Counted from the first letter of the stretch, positions 1 to 9,168 are shown. The stretch is DNA of 64,000 nucleotides from Fibrobacter sp. (GCA_017965445.1 JAGCPZ010000068.1:21007-85006), one strand, 5' to 3'. The notes: generated from the letters alone by a model not told the origin. A program made the numbers and translations.

Positions 1-2
1 AA

Positions 3-272
3 GTACGCCTTTTGCAAGAGGCCTGCATCATGGCCGACAAACTCGATATCCACGAAGAAATCACGCGTTTCCGCAGCCATAACAAGCTGTTCCTCGATGC
101 GCTATCCAAGGGTGGCGCCCAGGGCAAGAATCTCGGGTTCATTTTGCAGGAAATGGGCCGCGAAGCGAATACGCTCGGCACCAAGTGCCAAAATGCCGAC
201 ATAGCCGCCCTCGCCATCGAACTCAAGAACGAAATCGAGTGCATCCGCGAGCAAAGCTTAAACATCGCCTAA
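3..272 (+). CDS. YicC/YloC family protein, C-terminal part (5' truncated by window edge)
   Basis: The frame is open from base 3 to the TAA at 270-272, giving 89 visible residues; the gene begins outside the window. The residues match the C-terminal DUF1732 domain of the YicC/YloC family: an acidic helical stretch (ADKLDIHEEITRFRSHN), then the hallmark LGFILQEMGREANTLGTK, then a helical IECIREQSLNI tail. Family members are about 290 residues long and include an endoribonuclease in E. coli and B. subtilis. A hairpin terminator follows at 311-339, so this is probably the last gene of its transcript. Assignment to the family is secure; the precise activity here is inferred. Confidence 0.85.
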   Translation, partial: VRLLQEACIMADKLDIHEEITRFRSHNKLFLDALSKGGAQGKNLGFILQEMGREANTLGTKCQNADIAALAIELKNEIECIREQSLNIA

Positions 273-310
273 TTTTCAACACGATTTCTCATCATGGATT
301 TTTTATCCAT

Positions 311-339
311 AAAAAGCCCTGCAAAAGTAGGGCTTTTTA
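311..339 (+). terminator. Rho-independent terminator after the yicC-like gene
   Basis: A perfect 10-bp stem AAAAAGCCCT/AGGGCTTTTT with an 8-9-nt loop lies 38 bp after the stop codon. It ends in a T-run on the + strand and starts with an A-run, so it could work in both directions. Confidence 0.8.
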
Positions 340-396
340 CATCAAAACAATCTAACTTATAATCAGAAAGAATTAAAACATCCACACTCCAACAAC

Positions 397-430
397 AAGC
401 GTCTTGAGCAAACTGCCCAAGGCGCTTTTT
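397..430 (+). terminator. Second hairpin with T-run, possible terminator
   Basis: AAGCGTCTTG pairs with CAAGGCGCTT (one G-T pair) and is followed by TTTTT. It lies between the yicC-like gene and the convergent membrane-protein gene. It could be a backup terminator or a leftover repeat. Confidence 0.5.
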
Positions 431-445
431 GGTAATTGTTAAAAT

Positions 446-475
446 GGCGACCCCGGAATAAATCCGGGGTGACAT
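446..475. repeat. Palindromic REP-like element
   Basis: CCCCGGA (451-457) pairs perfectly with TCCGGGG (463-469) and is followed by TGACA. The GTGACATTGT flank resembles the GTCATTCCC-type palindromes at 5486, 38737, 41132 and 45923, so this is probably a variant of that family. It lies just past the 3' end of the membrane-protein gene and may also help end its transcript. Confidence 0.45.
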
Positions 476-483
476 TGTAAGAG

Positions 484-1353
484 TTACTTCTTTTTCGTAG
501 ATTTCTTTTTCTTGTCGCTCATTTTGACGCGGCGAGAACCAGCGCGGAGACGTTCCCACGGGGCAAAGGACATCGTCCCGAACGTAAAACCAAAAAACCA
601 AAGGTTAAACGACACCCAAAGAATCGCGGCGCTCCCGATTTTTTTCCCGTCAACGGTCCCGCCCATATCGACAACCAACGCCGAAAGTGCAAGAAGCGAT
701 GCAATCAGAACCGGCGTAAGCATCTTCTTACCCGCCTTGACGAGAGCGCCCGCCTGTGGAGTCCCTTCGCCAAGTTCCTTCCCGGCAATCAGCGCGCAGG
801 CGATAACGCCCGAAAAAGCAATCCCGCTAAGCACCGCCCACATGAGCCAGGCCTTCCCTATCATCATCGGGAACCAGCCCAGAAAACCGGTCAACAGCAG
901 CCACGAAAGCACAAACGGGAACAACGCGCATGCAACGCTCCACTTGACAAAAAGCAGGAACAAAAGTGAAAGCCCCGCAAAAACACCAAAGAACATGAGG
1001 AGCATTTCTTCGTCTCCACCCAATGCAAAAAGCGACCCCACAAAAGCGGCTAGAGCGAGCAAGCCACCGACGCCACCACGTACCCCGCCAAAGACAAAGT
1101 AGAGCACAATCATGGAAAGCCCGGCCACAAAAATGTACTGCGAAGAATTCCATGCCGACATGACGTTTGTAAATCCGGCTATCCACATGCCAAGCGCTTC
1201 AGAGGCGCCAAGCGGGAGCGAACCCATCTGCTGCCACCCCTTCACCAAGAAGGCAACAGTGAAACCAACCATTAAAACAACAAAAATCAAGCGAAAGCGG
1301 AGTGAAAGTTCCAAAAGTTTCTGAACTTTCCCCGGTTTTTCACGCAATTCCAT
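484..1353 (-). CDS. Multi-pass inner-membrane protein of unknown function
   Basis: A 289-residue protein with about seven hydrophobic segments, beginning near residue 23 (LIFVVLMVGFTVAFLVKGW) and spread to about residue 265. It ends in a strongly basic tail (MSDKKKKSTKKK). I recognise no catalytic or transport motif. It starts 3 bp after the stop of the C25 peptidase gene, so the two are almost certainly cotranscribed; this makes it a candidate accessory membrane component of that secretion-linked cluster, but that is inference from position only. The Lys-rich tail is expected to be cytoplasmic by the positive-inside rule. Confidence 0.75.
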   Translation of the reverse strand: MELREKPGKVQKLLELSLRFRLIFVVLMVGFTVAFLVKGWQQMGSLPLGASEALGMWIAGFTNVMSAWNSSQYIFVAGLSMIVLYFVFGGVRGGVGGLLALAAFVGSLFALGGDEEMLLMFFGVFAGLSLLFLLFVKWSVACALFPFVLSWLLLTGFLGWFPMMIGKAWLMWAVLSGIAFSGVIACALIAGKELGEGTPQAGALVKAGKKMLTPVLIASLLALSALVVDMGGTVDGKKIGSAAILWVSFNLWFFGFTFGTMSFAPWERLRAGSRRVKMSDKKKKSTKKK

Positions 1354-1356
1354 TTT

Positions 1357-4300
1357 TTACCTCGATATCAACAATTTCTGTTTTTTAGTCCAAGTTCTTG
1401 TTTTGGTGCTTGCTTTTTCTTCGTTCTGGGTATTCACCTTTGCTTCGCTTCGAACAACGTAGTGGTACAGCCCATTTGCCAGCAAGCGACCGTAATTGTC
1501 TTTTCCATTCCAATGGGTTTCACCGGACTTTGCATCCTTAATGACCTTGACAAGGCGGCCATGCTGATTGTAAATGAAAATCGTGACCTTCGGAGACTGA
1601 TCCCCTGCAAGATTCTTGAAGTAGAAAGTCGTGCCCTTCTTCCCCATCGGATTCGGGACATTGAACACATCCGAAAGCCCTGTCTGCATAGACTCGGTAA
1701 TTTGGAGATTCACGGTTTTCGTAGAGATGTTACCCAACACATCTAGGGCGCGTACCCTAAACGTGTAATCTCCCGGCGGATACGCTTCGGTCGTTAGCGA
1801 TTTGCGTGCAACAGCACGTTTAGACGTCTGTTCCAACAGCGGAGCCGGATGATACGGGTCTTCCAAACCAAAGATTTCAAATGTTATGCCTTCGTCGGCC
1901 TGTTCGCGGTAATCAAGCGCGGTTTCGTCTTCGATGACGATTTGCAGGCAAGCAGGCGTTTGGAACTTGACAAACTGGTTGTCGGCAAAACAAGACGAAG
2001 CCCCGGCATAGCACGACTGGATGCAGATGTTTGGCGCAGTCTTGTCATTCAACGAATCCGCATAATTGGATACGCCAGAAATTTTAATATTCATCCCGTG
2101 ATAGCGTCCAACGGAAACATCGTTCGACGAATATGCCCACGCACGCATTTCCGCAAGAGAGTCTCCGATATTCAGTTTCTTCGGAGTCACGAATTCCGTT
2201 TCAAAGCGCCCACCTGCTACAGGAATGACTTCTGAATAAATGAGCGTACCATCATATTTGACTTCAAGCGTGTCTCCAGCCGACCTTTGCGTCGGCAGGA
2301 GCTTGATATAGCGGCCTTCTCTAAGCGTCAATGCAATATTGCCATTCGAAAGTCCCGAAACCGTTCCAGACAACTTAATCTTATCCAAAGCCTTTATCGT
2401 ATCTATCGGAGAATCGAGAGATATCTTGTAATTTGCAAAAGGCATCTGAATGACAGGTTCGCCAATCAAGACATAATGTTCCGTATTATAGACAACATCT
2501 ACATCTCTGATTCCAGAATCGGGATTTTTGGACATCATGTAGGCAACGCCGAGATAATTGCCATTAACAAGCAAAGCCTTACTGACAAAATTATGGGCAA
2601 ACTGTCTATTGGATTCAGCATAAGTTTCGCGAGCCGCACCGATAGCCGCAATAGCACCGACGTCCGGTTCAAGGACAAACGCTTCGGACAAAGACCTGGA
2701 GTTACCTTCATCAAATCGGCCTACCGTACACGAGAAAGAATTCAATATCGTATAAGTTTTTTTATTCGAAAGTTTCGAAAGGTACGGAAGCTTTAGCAAG
2801 CCCTCGGATGCCCATGCGACCTTGGAGCCGTGCCCAAAATACATGGTCATCAAAGCGCCCTGGTTCATGATGTTCAAGAAGTCGTTCGTCGCTTCCTGTT
2901 TCTGTCCGGCGGCATCATACTCATAATCCAGCAAATAGACTTTTTTCTGGTTCCACCTGAAGCCCTGCGCTTTAGAAAGCGAGTCGATTAAATTTGCCAA
3001 GGACTCCTGATGACGCGTGTGTTCGGCATCGTCCTGAGCATTGCCGTTACGGGCATCATCGGCAGCAAACAAAAGCGTTGATTTCCATTCGCTATGGTCG
3101 AACGTCCCGATTTCTTCGTAGTCCTTTGCCTTTTGGACGTATCCGTAAAATTCAGAAACAGACGAAACAGGCACTCGTCCCAAAGCCAAATCGATGTCAT
3201 ACGCATCGCGACCTCGAACAACTTCACCCGAATCCAGAACGGCGAAGAAGTCTTCCGTTACAGAAGATTCCTTTTCGAACGGCGGCAAATAGTTCTTGCC
3301 AAGTTTTGTATTGAGTCCGCGATAGTCGTAATGACCGGCCCCGGCCAACAAGACAAAACGCAAATCTGGGCAAACACTTCTGGCGTATGCGATAAAGTTT
3401 CGTATAGCAACCGGAGACGGAGAACCACTGGTATAATGCCTGTAAATATTTTCTGCTGGAACGACCGCCGTCACCAACGGATTCGCCGCTTTTTCACTGG
3501 AGCGGAACACGGCTAGCGACTCTGCCGGAGCTAGAAATTCCTCTGGAGTTATAATCAGATATTCCGTCTTCGCCGAAATCTGCGAAAGTTTCTGCACTGC
3601 ATTTTTCGAAGGTTCCATGATGCCTTGAACCGCCAATGTCGCCTTACGACGGTCCTTGTCGCGGAACAGCAAGTAACGGACATCATCGGATGCGCCAATG
3701 CTATCGACAGCGAAACCATTCGACACAGTCAAAAGTCCGATTTGTCTGAAGTTCTTGAACTTCATCACGCGAAGGTCATTGTTCTTCCCGACCGGAATTC
3801 GGATAACGCCTGTCGCAAATCCAGGCAACAGCCACTCCGAAGAATCAATCGCCACAGAAGAAGGATCCCATTGATATGCCACGGAATACCCGTCAAAGCG
3901 GTCGTACTGTTTCTGGTTTGGGAGCATTTTCAATTCGTACTTGTTGCCTGTTTTTGAAAGCGAATTGACAGCAAAAGCGAAGTTTCCGCCGGGCAATAAC
4001 GTGCCATCGGACCAGAATTGGGTTTCACCATTTACAGCAATGATAAAACGAATGAACTGCATTCTATAGTCGTAATCTCTGATTGAAAATGTGTCCGCTG
4101 TTGATTGGTCGGTCCCCGACGACGACTTGAGCGTGCGATAAGGGAAAAACGAATATGCAACATAGCCTTTCCCGCCCGAGACTAGGCCAGGCAAGTCCGT
4201 TGTCGATTGGAACCTCAAGTCTTGCGCGGAATACGAGTTTGTATCGGACCTGGCATGCCATTTCCAGAACCATTCCTTACCGGTAGCGCGTTCCCAGTCG

Positions 4301-5457
4301 ATACCCTTGCCATAATAAGTATCAATCAAGAGTTCATCTTCTTCGGCACGCACATACCTGAACCAGTCAATATCCTTCGGCGTCGCTTTCGGCTGGGCGA
4401 GCGTTTCCATACGGAGGCCTTTCCCCACTTCTTTGTAGCCAAACACGAAATGCTGATAATAGGAATATGGCGAGTACGAATGGAAATAACTCATACCCGT
4501 TTTAGAATAATTAAGCGGTTCGGAATCGACGCGTTTCCAGAACGCATTTCCATAACCTACGAAATAAAGAGAGTCGCCTTCGCTGAAAATGCCATCGCCA
4601 TTGCGATCGTTCACTTTGATGGGCAATTCAAAAAGTTGGTTCGGGTTGCGAAGCTTTGCGCCCGGAGCCATATCCGGGAGTGTATCCGGCGAAGCGCCAT
4701 AAAGACAAATTTTTTCAACAGGGATTCCGCTCAAACCCCTGCGTCCGATTTTATTAAGCGCATTATTGATAGCTTCGTAGCTGACCGCATACATTCCGTC
4801 TTCACTGAACGACGCTATAGCCGAGGAACCCTTGTCCCCGACGATAAACTCGGCAAGTTGCACCACGTTGTCGATTTCGGAAGAAGCTTCGCGACGCAAG
4901 GAAGAAACGGAAGCGCCGGCAACGCCGAACTGGGACGCCGATTTCGCATTCGATACTTGCATCAAAGCACGTGCACCTGGATTCCGGCCACCTACCGCAG
5001 CAGAGGCGAAATCGACCTTCAAGCGGAAAGCCTTACGGAGAGCCACAGAATTTCCCTGCTTGACGTAAAGCGGCACGCGCACGTCAACCATCCATAAGTT
5101 GTCCTTCAGGAACGGAGCCGAGACAGAAACCGGAATGAATTTCGCCGGAGTCGATTTGCAAAGCGGGGCGTCCAACGGGAGAAGTTCGCTATTCGTCACC
5201 GAGACCGAAGGTTTGTTGTTCGACGGGACGGCTAAACGATAATGACGTATCGGGACCGAACTGGAGTCCATGTAGAAAGCGTCTTCCGGGTGGAAGAACT
5301 TCCCCGAACCGTCTTCGCAGGTCTCCTTGGAAGAATCCAGGACCTCGTCGTCCAAAATAAAATGTTTCTTGGAATCTTCCACAATAGAAGATGCCAGACT
5401 GGAAGCCGTTGCGCAGGCAACTAACAATATCTGAAATTTTTTAATGATAGAATTCAC
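1357..5457 (-). CDS. C25 (gingipain/PorU-like) peptidase, probable type IX secretion sortase
   Basis: 1366 residues beginning with a GTG start and a signal peptide (hydrophobic ILLVACATASSLAS). The centre matches the caspase-fold C25 peptidase family: catalytic His in YFGHGS (about H876) and catalytic Cys in NSFSCTVGRFD (about C910), preceded by FVLLAGAGHYDYRG and a DLALGRVPV strand. The C-terminus has a FlgD-like Ig domain (VPNPMGKKGTTFYF ... NGLYHYVVRSE). Size, domain order and the long N-terminal beta-rich part fit PorU, the sortase that cleaves type IX C-terminal signals in Bacteroidota. A secreted C25 peptidase that is itself a cargo is the alternative. PorV does not lie next to it. It sits third in a four-gene minus-strand cluster; a REP-like palindrome separates it from the upstream gene. 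Confidence 0.8.
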   Translation of the reverse strand: MNSIIKKFQILLVACATASSLASSIVEDSKKHFILDDEVLDSSKETCEDGSGKFFHPEDAFYMDSSSVPIRHYRLAVPSNNKPSVSVTNSELLPLDAPLCKSTPAKFIPVSVSAPFLKDNLWMVDVRVPLYVKQGNSVALRKAFRLKVDFASAAVGGRNPGARALMQVSNAKSASQFGVAGASVSSLRREASSEIDNVVQLAEFIVGDKGSSAIASFSEDGMYAVSYEAINNALNKIGRRGLSGIPVEKICLYGASPDTLPDMAPGAKLRNPNQLFELPIKVNDRNGDGIFSEGDSLYFVGYGNAFWKRVDSEPLNYSKTGMSYFHSYSPYSYYQHFVFGYKEVGKGLRMETLAQPKATPKDIDWFRYVRAEEDELLIDTYYGKGIDWERATGKEWFWKWHARSDTNSYSAQDLRFQSTTDLPGLVSGGKGYVAYSFFPYRTLKSSSGTDQSTADTFSIRDYDYRMQFIRFIIAVNGETQFWSDGTLLPGGNFAFAVNSLSKTGNKYELKMLPNQKQYDRFDGYSVAYQWDPSSVAIDSSEWLLPGFATGVIRIPVGKNNDLRVMKFKNFRQIGLLTVSNGFAVDSIGASDDVRYLLFRDKDRRKATLAVQGIMEPSKNAVQKLSQISAKTEYLIITPEEFLAPAESLAVFRSSEKAANPLVTAVVPAENIYRHYTSGSPSPVAIRNFIAYARSVCPDLRFVLLAGAGHYDYRGLNTKLGKNYLPPFEKESSVTEDFFAVLDSGEVVRGRDAYDIDLALGRVPVSSVSEFYGYVQKAKDYEEIGTFDHSEWKSTLLFAADDARNGNAQDDAEHTRHQESLANLIDSLSKAQGFRWNQKKVYLLDYEYDAAGQKQEATNDFLNIMNQGALMTMYFGHGSKVAWASEGLLKLPYLSKLSNKKTYTILNSFSCTVGRFDEGNSRSLSEAFVLEPDVGAIAAIGAARETYAESNRQFAHNFVSKALLVNGNYLGVAYMMSKNPDSGIRDVDVVYNTEHYVLIGEPVIQMPFANYKISLDSPIDTIKALDKIKLSGTVSGLSNGNIALTLREGRYIKLLPTQRSAGDTLEVKYDGTLIYSEVIPVAGGRFETEFVTPKKLNIGDSLAEMRAWAYSSNDVSVGRYHGMNIKISGVSNYADSLNDKTAPNICIQSCYAGASSCFADNQFVKFQTPACLQIVIEDETALDYREQADEGITFEIFGLEDPYHPAPLLEQTSKRAVARKSLTTEAYPPGDYTFRVRALDVLGNISTKTVNLQITESMQTGLSDVFNVPNPMGKKGTTFYFKNLAGDQSPKVTIFIYNQHGRLVKVIKDAKSGETHWNGKDNYGRLLANGLYHYVVRSEAKVNTQNEEKASTKTRTWTKKQKLLISR

Positions 5458-5485
5458 AAATCATAAAATAGAAAAAAATATACAC

Positions 5486-5514
5486 GGAGATGCCCGCTCA
5501 CAGGCGGGCATGAC
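5486..5514 (+). repeat. REP-like palindrome, GGAGATGCCCGC type
   Basis: GGAGATGCCCGCT and GGCGGGCATGACA form a perfect ATGCCCGC/GCGGGCAT stem around a short variable loop. Near-identical copies occur at 41132-41160 and, with changed stem bases, at 45923-45951. It lies in the 71-bp gap before the C25 gene. Confidence 0.75.
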
Positions 5515-5528
5515 AAATGACAAGAAAA

Positions 5529-6416
5529 TTAAGGCCGTGTAATGACCATTTCAAGGAACCCGTTCCCCGTTGTGCGCATTTCGATAACTTCGCCATCCGA
5601 GGCTTTGGCTTTGAACACGGTGATGTAATCGGGAGGAAACCCTCTAGAAAGAATCATTTCGATTTCCTTGGGCGTAATCATGTATTTCGAATTCCACTTG
5701 TCCATGTACCAATGCCACGGCTGCCAATTGAAAATGCCACGAGTCGATTGGACAAAAGCACGGAGCATCATGGAATATTCGTATTTCAAAAAGCCCAGAT
5801 AGTCTTTTACTTCGGCATTTTTATCGACAAGCGTTTTCGTTGAAAAATCTGGATCGTAGCGTAGCGGTGTCTTGTCGGGATTGTCGTAAGTAAACTTGAT
5901 TAATTTATCCAATACCGAAATCTTGAGATTCTGACGGTCGAGATGGATAAATTCCGTTTCCGACACTTGTCTGTAATCCCTAAATACGACATCTGGAGTC
6001 AGAACTTTATTCAGCTTCAACTGCACCGGCTTGGCATCCAGCGCCCCCAGTTCGTAAAACACGAGCACCTCGCCCGCCCCCTTCGGCAACAGTACCGAAA
6101 GCAAAGGAGTGTCGCGTTCGGTAATGAGCCAAATCATCTTCGGCTTGTTCGAAGACTTCAAAAGCGGGTCAAGAACCTTCATCAAGGATGGGTCGCGAAC
6201 ACCGTTCACGTCCCATTCCATCCACGTTCCCGTACCACCGACAGAGTCGAGCACGTCAAAAAGACGAGAGCCTACAAAGCCATCCTTCGCTTCAATCGCT
6301 CCATAGATTTTCATCGAGGATGCCTGTTGCTTTGATTTTGGAGACGTCGCTGGCGCTGCTGAGGACATTACCGCAAAAGCAAGAACAAGTGCGCAGGAAG
6401 CGAGAATTTTACGCAT
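5529..6416 (-). CDS. Secreted/periplasmic protein of unknown function
   Basis: 295 residues with a clear Sec signal peptide (MRKILASCALVLAFAVMSSAAPA, likely cut after SSA). The mature part has no motif I recognise; it is mixed alpha/beta with the conserved-looking stretches FVGSRLFDVLDSVGGTG and PPDYITVFKAKASDGEVIEM. It is encoded between a lipoprotein gene (26 bp upstream) and the C25 peptidase gene (71 bp downstream), all on the minus strand. A role with the peptidase at the cell envelope is plausible but rests on position alone. Confidence 0.75.
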   Translation of the reverse strand: MRKILASCALVLAFAVMSSAAPATSPKSKQQASSMKIYGAIEAKDGFVGSRLFDVLDSVGGTGTWMEWDVNGVRDPSLMKVLDPLLKSSNKPKMIWLITERDTPLLSVLLPKGAGEVLVFYELGALDAKPVQLKLNKVLTPDVVFRDYRQVSETEFIHLDRQNLKISVLDKLIKFTYDNPDKTPLRYDPDFSTKTLVDKNAEVKDYLGFLKYEYSMMLRAFVQSTRGIFNWQPWHWYMDKWNSKYMITPKEIEMILSRGFPPDYITVFKAKASDGEVIEMRTTGNGFLEMVITRP

Positions 6417-6442
6417 AAACTCTATATCCTAATTTTAAACCC

Positions 6443-7168
6443 TTAAAAACCAATCGGTTCCAGCAGAGAATCGTCTAGACGTGAATACTGCAAGTGGTAC
6501 TTTTTGTCGAGCCAGTAAAGGGCAAGCTTTGCCCCCGTCCAGCTTTTCTTTGCAGCCGTCGCTTCAACACCTTTCGTTATGAGCGGGAGTGTCTCGACAA
6601 GGTCAAGTTTCCACTTCGTGTCGTCCCATTCAAACAGCATGATAGGCACCTTCGGGCTCGAGGCAAGCCCCACACTTCCGCGGTCGTTCTTGATTTCGAA
6701 CGGGCCCATGTTCACGCGATCCACCACGTCCAGAAATCCGCTGTTGTACAAAAGCAGGTAGAGCATGCGGTAGTCGGGAACTTCCCATAGATGTTCGCGT
6801 TCAAAGAGCCTATAAAGCACAATGGCGTAAGCCTCGTAGAACTGGCAGGTATCCATGGCTGCAGCATCGTATATCTTGGCATGGTTTTCAAGCGTATCGA
6901 GCCAGTATTCAGAAGAGTCCGTCAAGAAACCCAGTAAAATATCGGACGGGGCGTGATTCTTGACCGAATTCTTGAAAAGTTCGTACATGCCTTCGAGCAT
7001 CGCAAGTTTGTCCGCTTCCTGAGCCTTGACCTTTGCATCGCGGACCGCGGCGGTCTCGACAGATTCGCCAGTAGCACCGGAATCCTTGGAAGAACCGGCA
7101 CAACCAGCCATAAACGCAAGTACGCTCACCAAAAGCGCTAGAACTATTTTATTTTTCAGAACATGCAT
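6443..7168 (-). CDS. Putative lipoprotein heading the C25 peptidase cluster
   Basis: 241 residues from the ATG at 7168. That start is preferred over an in-frame upstream one because AGGTAGG lies about 7 nt before it and a lipoprotein signal follows (LALLVSVLAFMAGC, lipobox cysteine about residue 22). The mature protein is mostly helical and has no motif I recognise. It is the first of four same-strand genes leading to the C25 peptidase. Its start codon lies in the palindrome ATGCAT and overlaps the possible start of the divergent gene at 7163. Confidence 0.75.
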   Translation of the reverse strand: MHVLKNKIVLALLVSVLAFMAGCAGSSKDSGATGESVETAAVRDAKVKAQEADKLAMLEGMYELFKNSVKNHAPSDILLGFLTDSSEYWLDTLENHAKIYDAAAMDTCQFYEAYAIVLYRLFEREHLWEVPDYRMLYLLLYNSGFLDVVDRVNMGPFEIKNDRGSVGLASSPKVPIMLFEWDDTKWKLDLVETLPLITKGVEATAAKKSWTGAKLALYWLDKKYHLQYSRLDDSLLEPIGF

Positions 7169-7654
7169 CGCGATACCTACCTGAAAATGAACCTCGATGA
7201 ACTTTTGCGGGCCTGCACCCTGAAGGGATATCAAGGCAGCGGCCCCGGCGGTCAGCACAGAAACAAGACCAATACCGGAGTCCATCTATCGTTACCACAA
7301 TATAATTTAGAAATTAAATCGTCAGAAAGCCGGAGCGCGAAAGAGAACAAAATTCACGCACTGCACCGCATGCAAATGGCTCTTGCGCTGAATGTCCGCG
7401 AAACACCCCCCGAAGTCGAGATGAAATTCCCGGGCAGCAACGGGCATATCCAGCCGAGCAACCCGCAGTTTCCGTTGTTCGTCGCGCATGTTTTTGACAT
7501 TATGGCGACCAAGAACGGCGACACGAAAGCAGCGGCGGCAGCATTTGGGCTTAGTCCGAGCGCACTCGTGAAAATACTTCGACAGGATAAGGCCTGCGCT
7601 GCGAAGTTGCAAGGCAACCGCATAGAAAACGGCAAAAGCAAGCTGCATCTGTAG
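7163..7654 (+). CDS. RF-1 domain (GGQ) peptidyl-tRNA hydrolase-like protein
   Basis: 163 residues from 7163, or 155 from the ATG at 7187; neither start has a good ribosome site. The N-terminal half is an RF-1/GGQ domain: GSGPGGQHRNKTNTGVHL is the signature that enters the ribosomal peptidyl-transferase centre and hydrolyses peptidyl-tRNA. There is no codon-recognition domain, so it resembles stand-alone rescue or RF-homologue proteins (ArfB/YaeJ-like or PrfH-like). The second half (TKAAAAAFGLSPSALVKIL) looks like a small helical, perhaps helix-turn-helix, segment rather than the basic tail typical of ArfB. The exact role is therefore uncertain. Confidence 0.75.
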   Translation: MHRDTYLKMNLDELLRACTLKGYQGSGPGGQHRNKTNTGVHLSLPQYNLEIKSSESRSAKENKIHALHRMQMALALNVRETPPEVEMKFPGSNGHIQPSNPQFPLFVAHVFDIMATKNGDTKAAAAAFGLSPSALVKILRQDKACAAKLQGNRIENGKSKLHL

Positions 7655-7776
7655 GTTTTAGTTAGCAAGCAAATGCTACGGAAATTCCGTTTAAACAATT
7701 TTACATAAAAATTTCAGACCAAACATCTTGTTACTGCGTGTTAAGTAAGTAGGACCAACCAAAAACAGGAGGTTAT

Positions 7777-9024
7777 ATGAGTCCTACAACAAAAAAACAC
7801 GTCTGCCTCGGCGCAGCCTCAATCATCGCAGCTCTATCCCTTTGGAACTGCTCCAGCGAAACCCAAGCCGAAACGTCCAATCCGACAATCCAAATGGGGA
7901 CAACAGCCAATGTAGCCCTCAACTTGGACTTTTCCGAAACGCCGCTCCTCGATAGCCTCGTACTCGACTGCTACGGCACGGACACGCTCCATCTCGTACA
8001 TTCCATCGAGAAGAAGTCGTTCAACCTCGACCTATTCCCCGGTGAAGAATGGATGTTCAACGCCAAGCTCTACGCCAACGGAGCGTTGATGCAAGAAGGC
8101 GAAATCACGACATCGCTCGAAGCGGGTTCGTCTGTTAACCTAAAAATTCCATTGCACGCGCTGGTCGGTTTTGTCTATGTGAAGATTCCCATCGGCTTTG
8201 GCAACCCAGCTGGAATCAAGACGGGCGAAATGAAGCTCACGAGCAGCGGAGAAACGTTCACCTACCCCATGGTGTTCGACTCCGAGAACGTCACATTCAC
8301 CAGCGACGACCTCAAGCTCGACCGCGAATACCACATCTCCATTTCGATGCAGGACGAAAGCGGCAAGACCATCTTCAGCATGGAAGACGACTTCACTCTC
8401 GACGAAGACTCGCCCATTCCGAGTTTCCAAATTGAATCGCTCCGGAGCAAGATTGCACTTGCCATCGACATCGCCAAGGATGTGAATTTGCAGGTTTCGC
8501 TCCAGCTCCCGGCGATAAAGCGCGCCCCGGCCGCAAACGATATCGTCATGAGCGAATTCTTCGTGCAGCCCAACACCAAGGATTCCACGCAATTCACGTT
8601 CGTGGAATTCTACAACGGAAGCACCGACACGCTCGTACTGGACAAGTGCACCCTCGGAAAGACCTCGAACGTGAGCGGTTCTGCCGAAATCGAGACGCTG
8701 GAGTTACCGCCCAACAAGGTTCTTGTCGTGGGCGACCGCGAAGACGCCGAAAGCGCCGGCATATACAAATTCACAGAAAATATGCCGACATTTGGAAAGA
8801 CCTACGGTTCCATCGTTTTGCAGTGTAACGGCAACGTTCTCGACTCGCTCTATTACGGCAAGGCAGATTCGCTGCACGTGTCACCGCTTCCCATCGGTTC
8901 GTCTTCGGCAGCAGTGCGCAAGAGTTCGCAACTGAACATCGGGCTCTGGAACAAACGTAATGAAGCCGATTCCTGGTGCACAGGCTTACCGACACCTGGA
9001 ATCATTTCCGCCTGCGGAAACTAG
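7777..9024 (+). CDS. Lipoprotein with C-terminal lamin-tail domain
   Basis: 415 residues; start fixed by AGGAGG 3-8 nt before the ATG. The signal sequence ends in a lipobox-like SLWNC (about C25). Residues 35-260 are beta-rich. Residues about 265-415 resemble a lamin-tail domain (LTD): IVMSEFFVQPNTKDSTQFTF, then VEFYNGS, LDKCTLG, and a final SWCTGLPTPG block, the pattern typical of LTDs on bacterial surface proteins. The LTD is known in secreted nucleases and surface proteins; its ligand here is unknown. Monocistronic, with a hairpin at 9125-9148. Confidence 0.75.
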   Translation: MSPTTKKHVCLGAASIIAALSLWNCSSETQAETSNPTIQMGTTANVALNLDFSETPLLDSLVLDCYGTDTLHLVHSIEKKSFNLDLFPGEEWMFNAKLYANGALMQEGEITTSLEAGSSVNLKIPLHALVGFVYVKIPIGFGNPAGIKTGEMKLTSSGETFTYPMVFDSENVTFTSDDLKLDREYHISISMQDESGKTIFSMEDDFTLDEDSPIPSFQIESLRSKIALAIDIAKDVNLQVSLQLPAIKRAPAANDIVMSEFFVQPNTKDSTQFTFVEFYNGSTDTLVLDKCTLGKTSNVSGSAEIETLELPPNKVLVVGDREDAESAGIYKFTENMPTFGKTYGSIVLQCNGNVLDSLYYGKADSLHVSPLPIGSSSAAVRKSSQLNIGLWNKRNEADSWCTGLPTPGIISACGN

Positions 9025-9121
9025 TCCTCATCGACTCCCGAAAAAATGGTGAATTCATTCACATCGCGCAATGGATTCATCATTTTCTATCTCTTAAGAA
9101 GGACTCTGTTACAGCACTATG

Positions 9122-9150
9122 TAAAAAGCCCGACAGAAGCCGGGCTTTCA
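9122..9150. terminator. Bidirectional terminator between convergent genes
   Basis: AAAGCCCG/CGGGCTTT stem with an 8-nt loop. The T-run is strongest on the minus strand, ending the receiver-like gene; the + side serves the LTD lipoprotein gene. Confidence 0.8.
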
Positions 9151-9168
9151 TGGAAAAAAATTTTCAAG

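Noticed and set aside
269..601. 110-codon frame overlapping the terminators and the membrane-protein gene end
   Set aside because: It runs through two hairpins and into a better-supported gene; no ribosome site or family.
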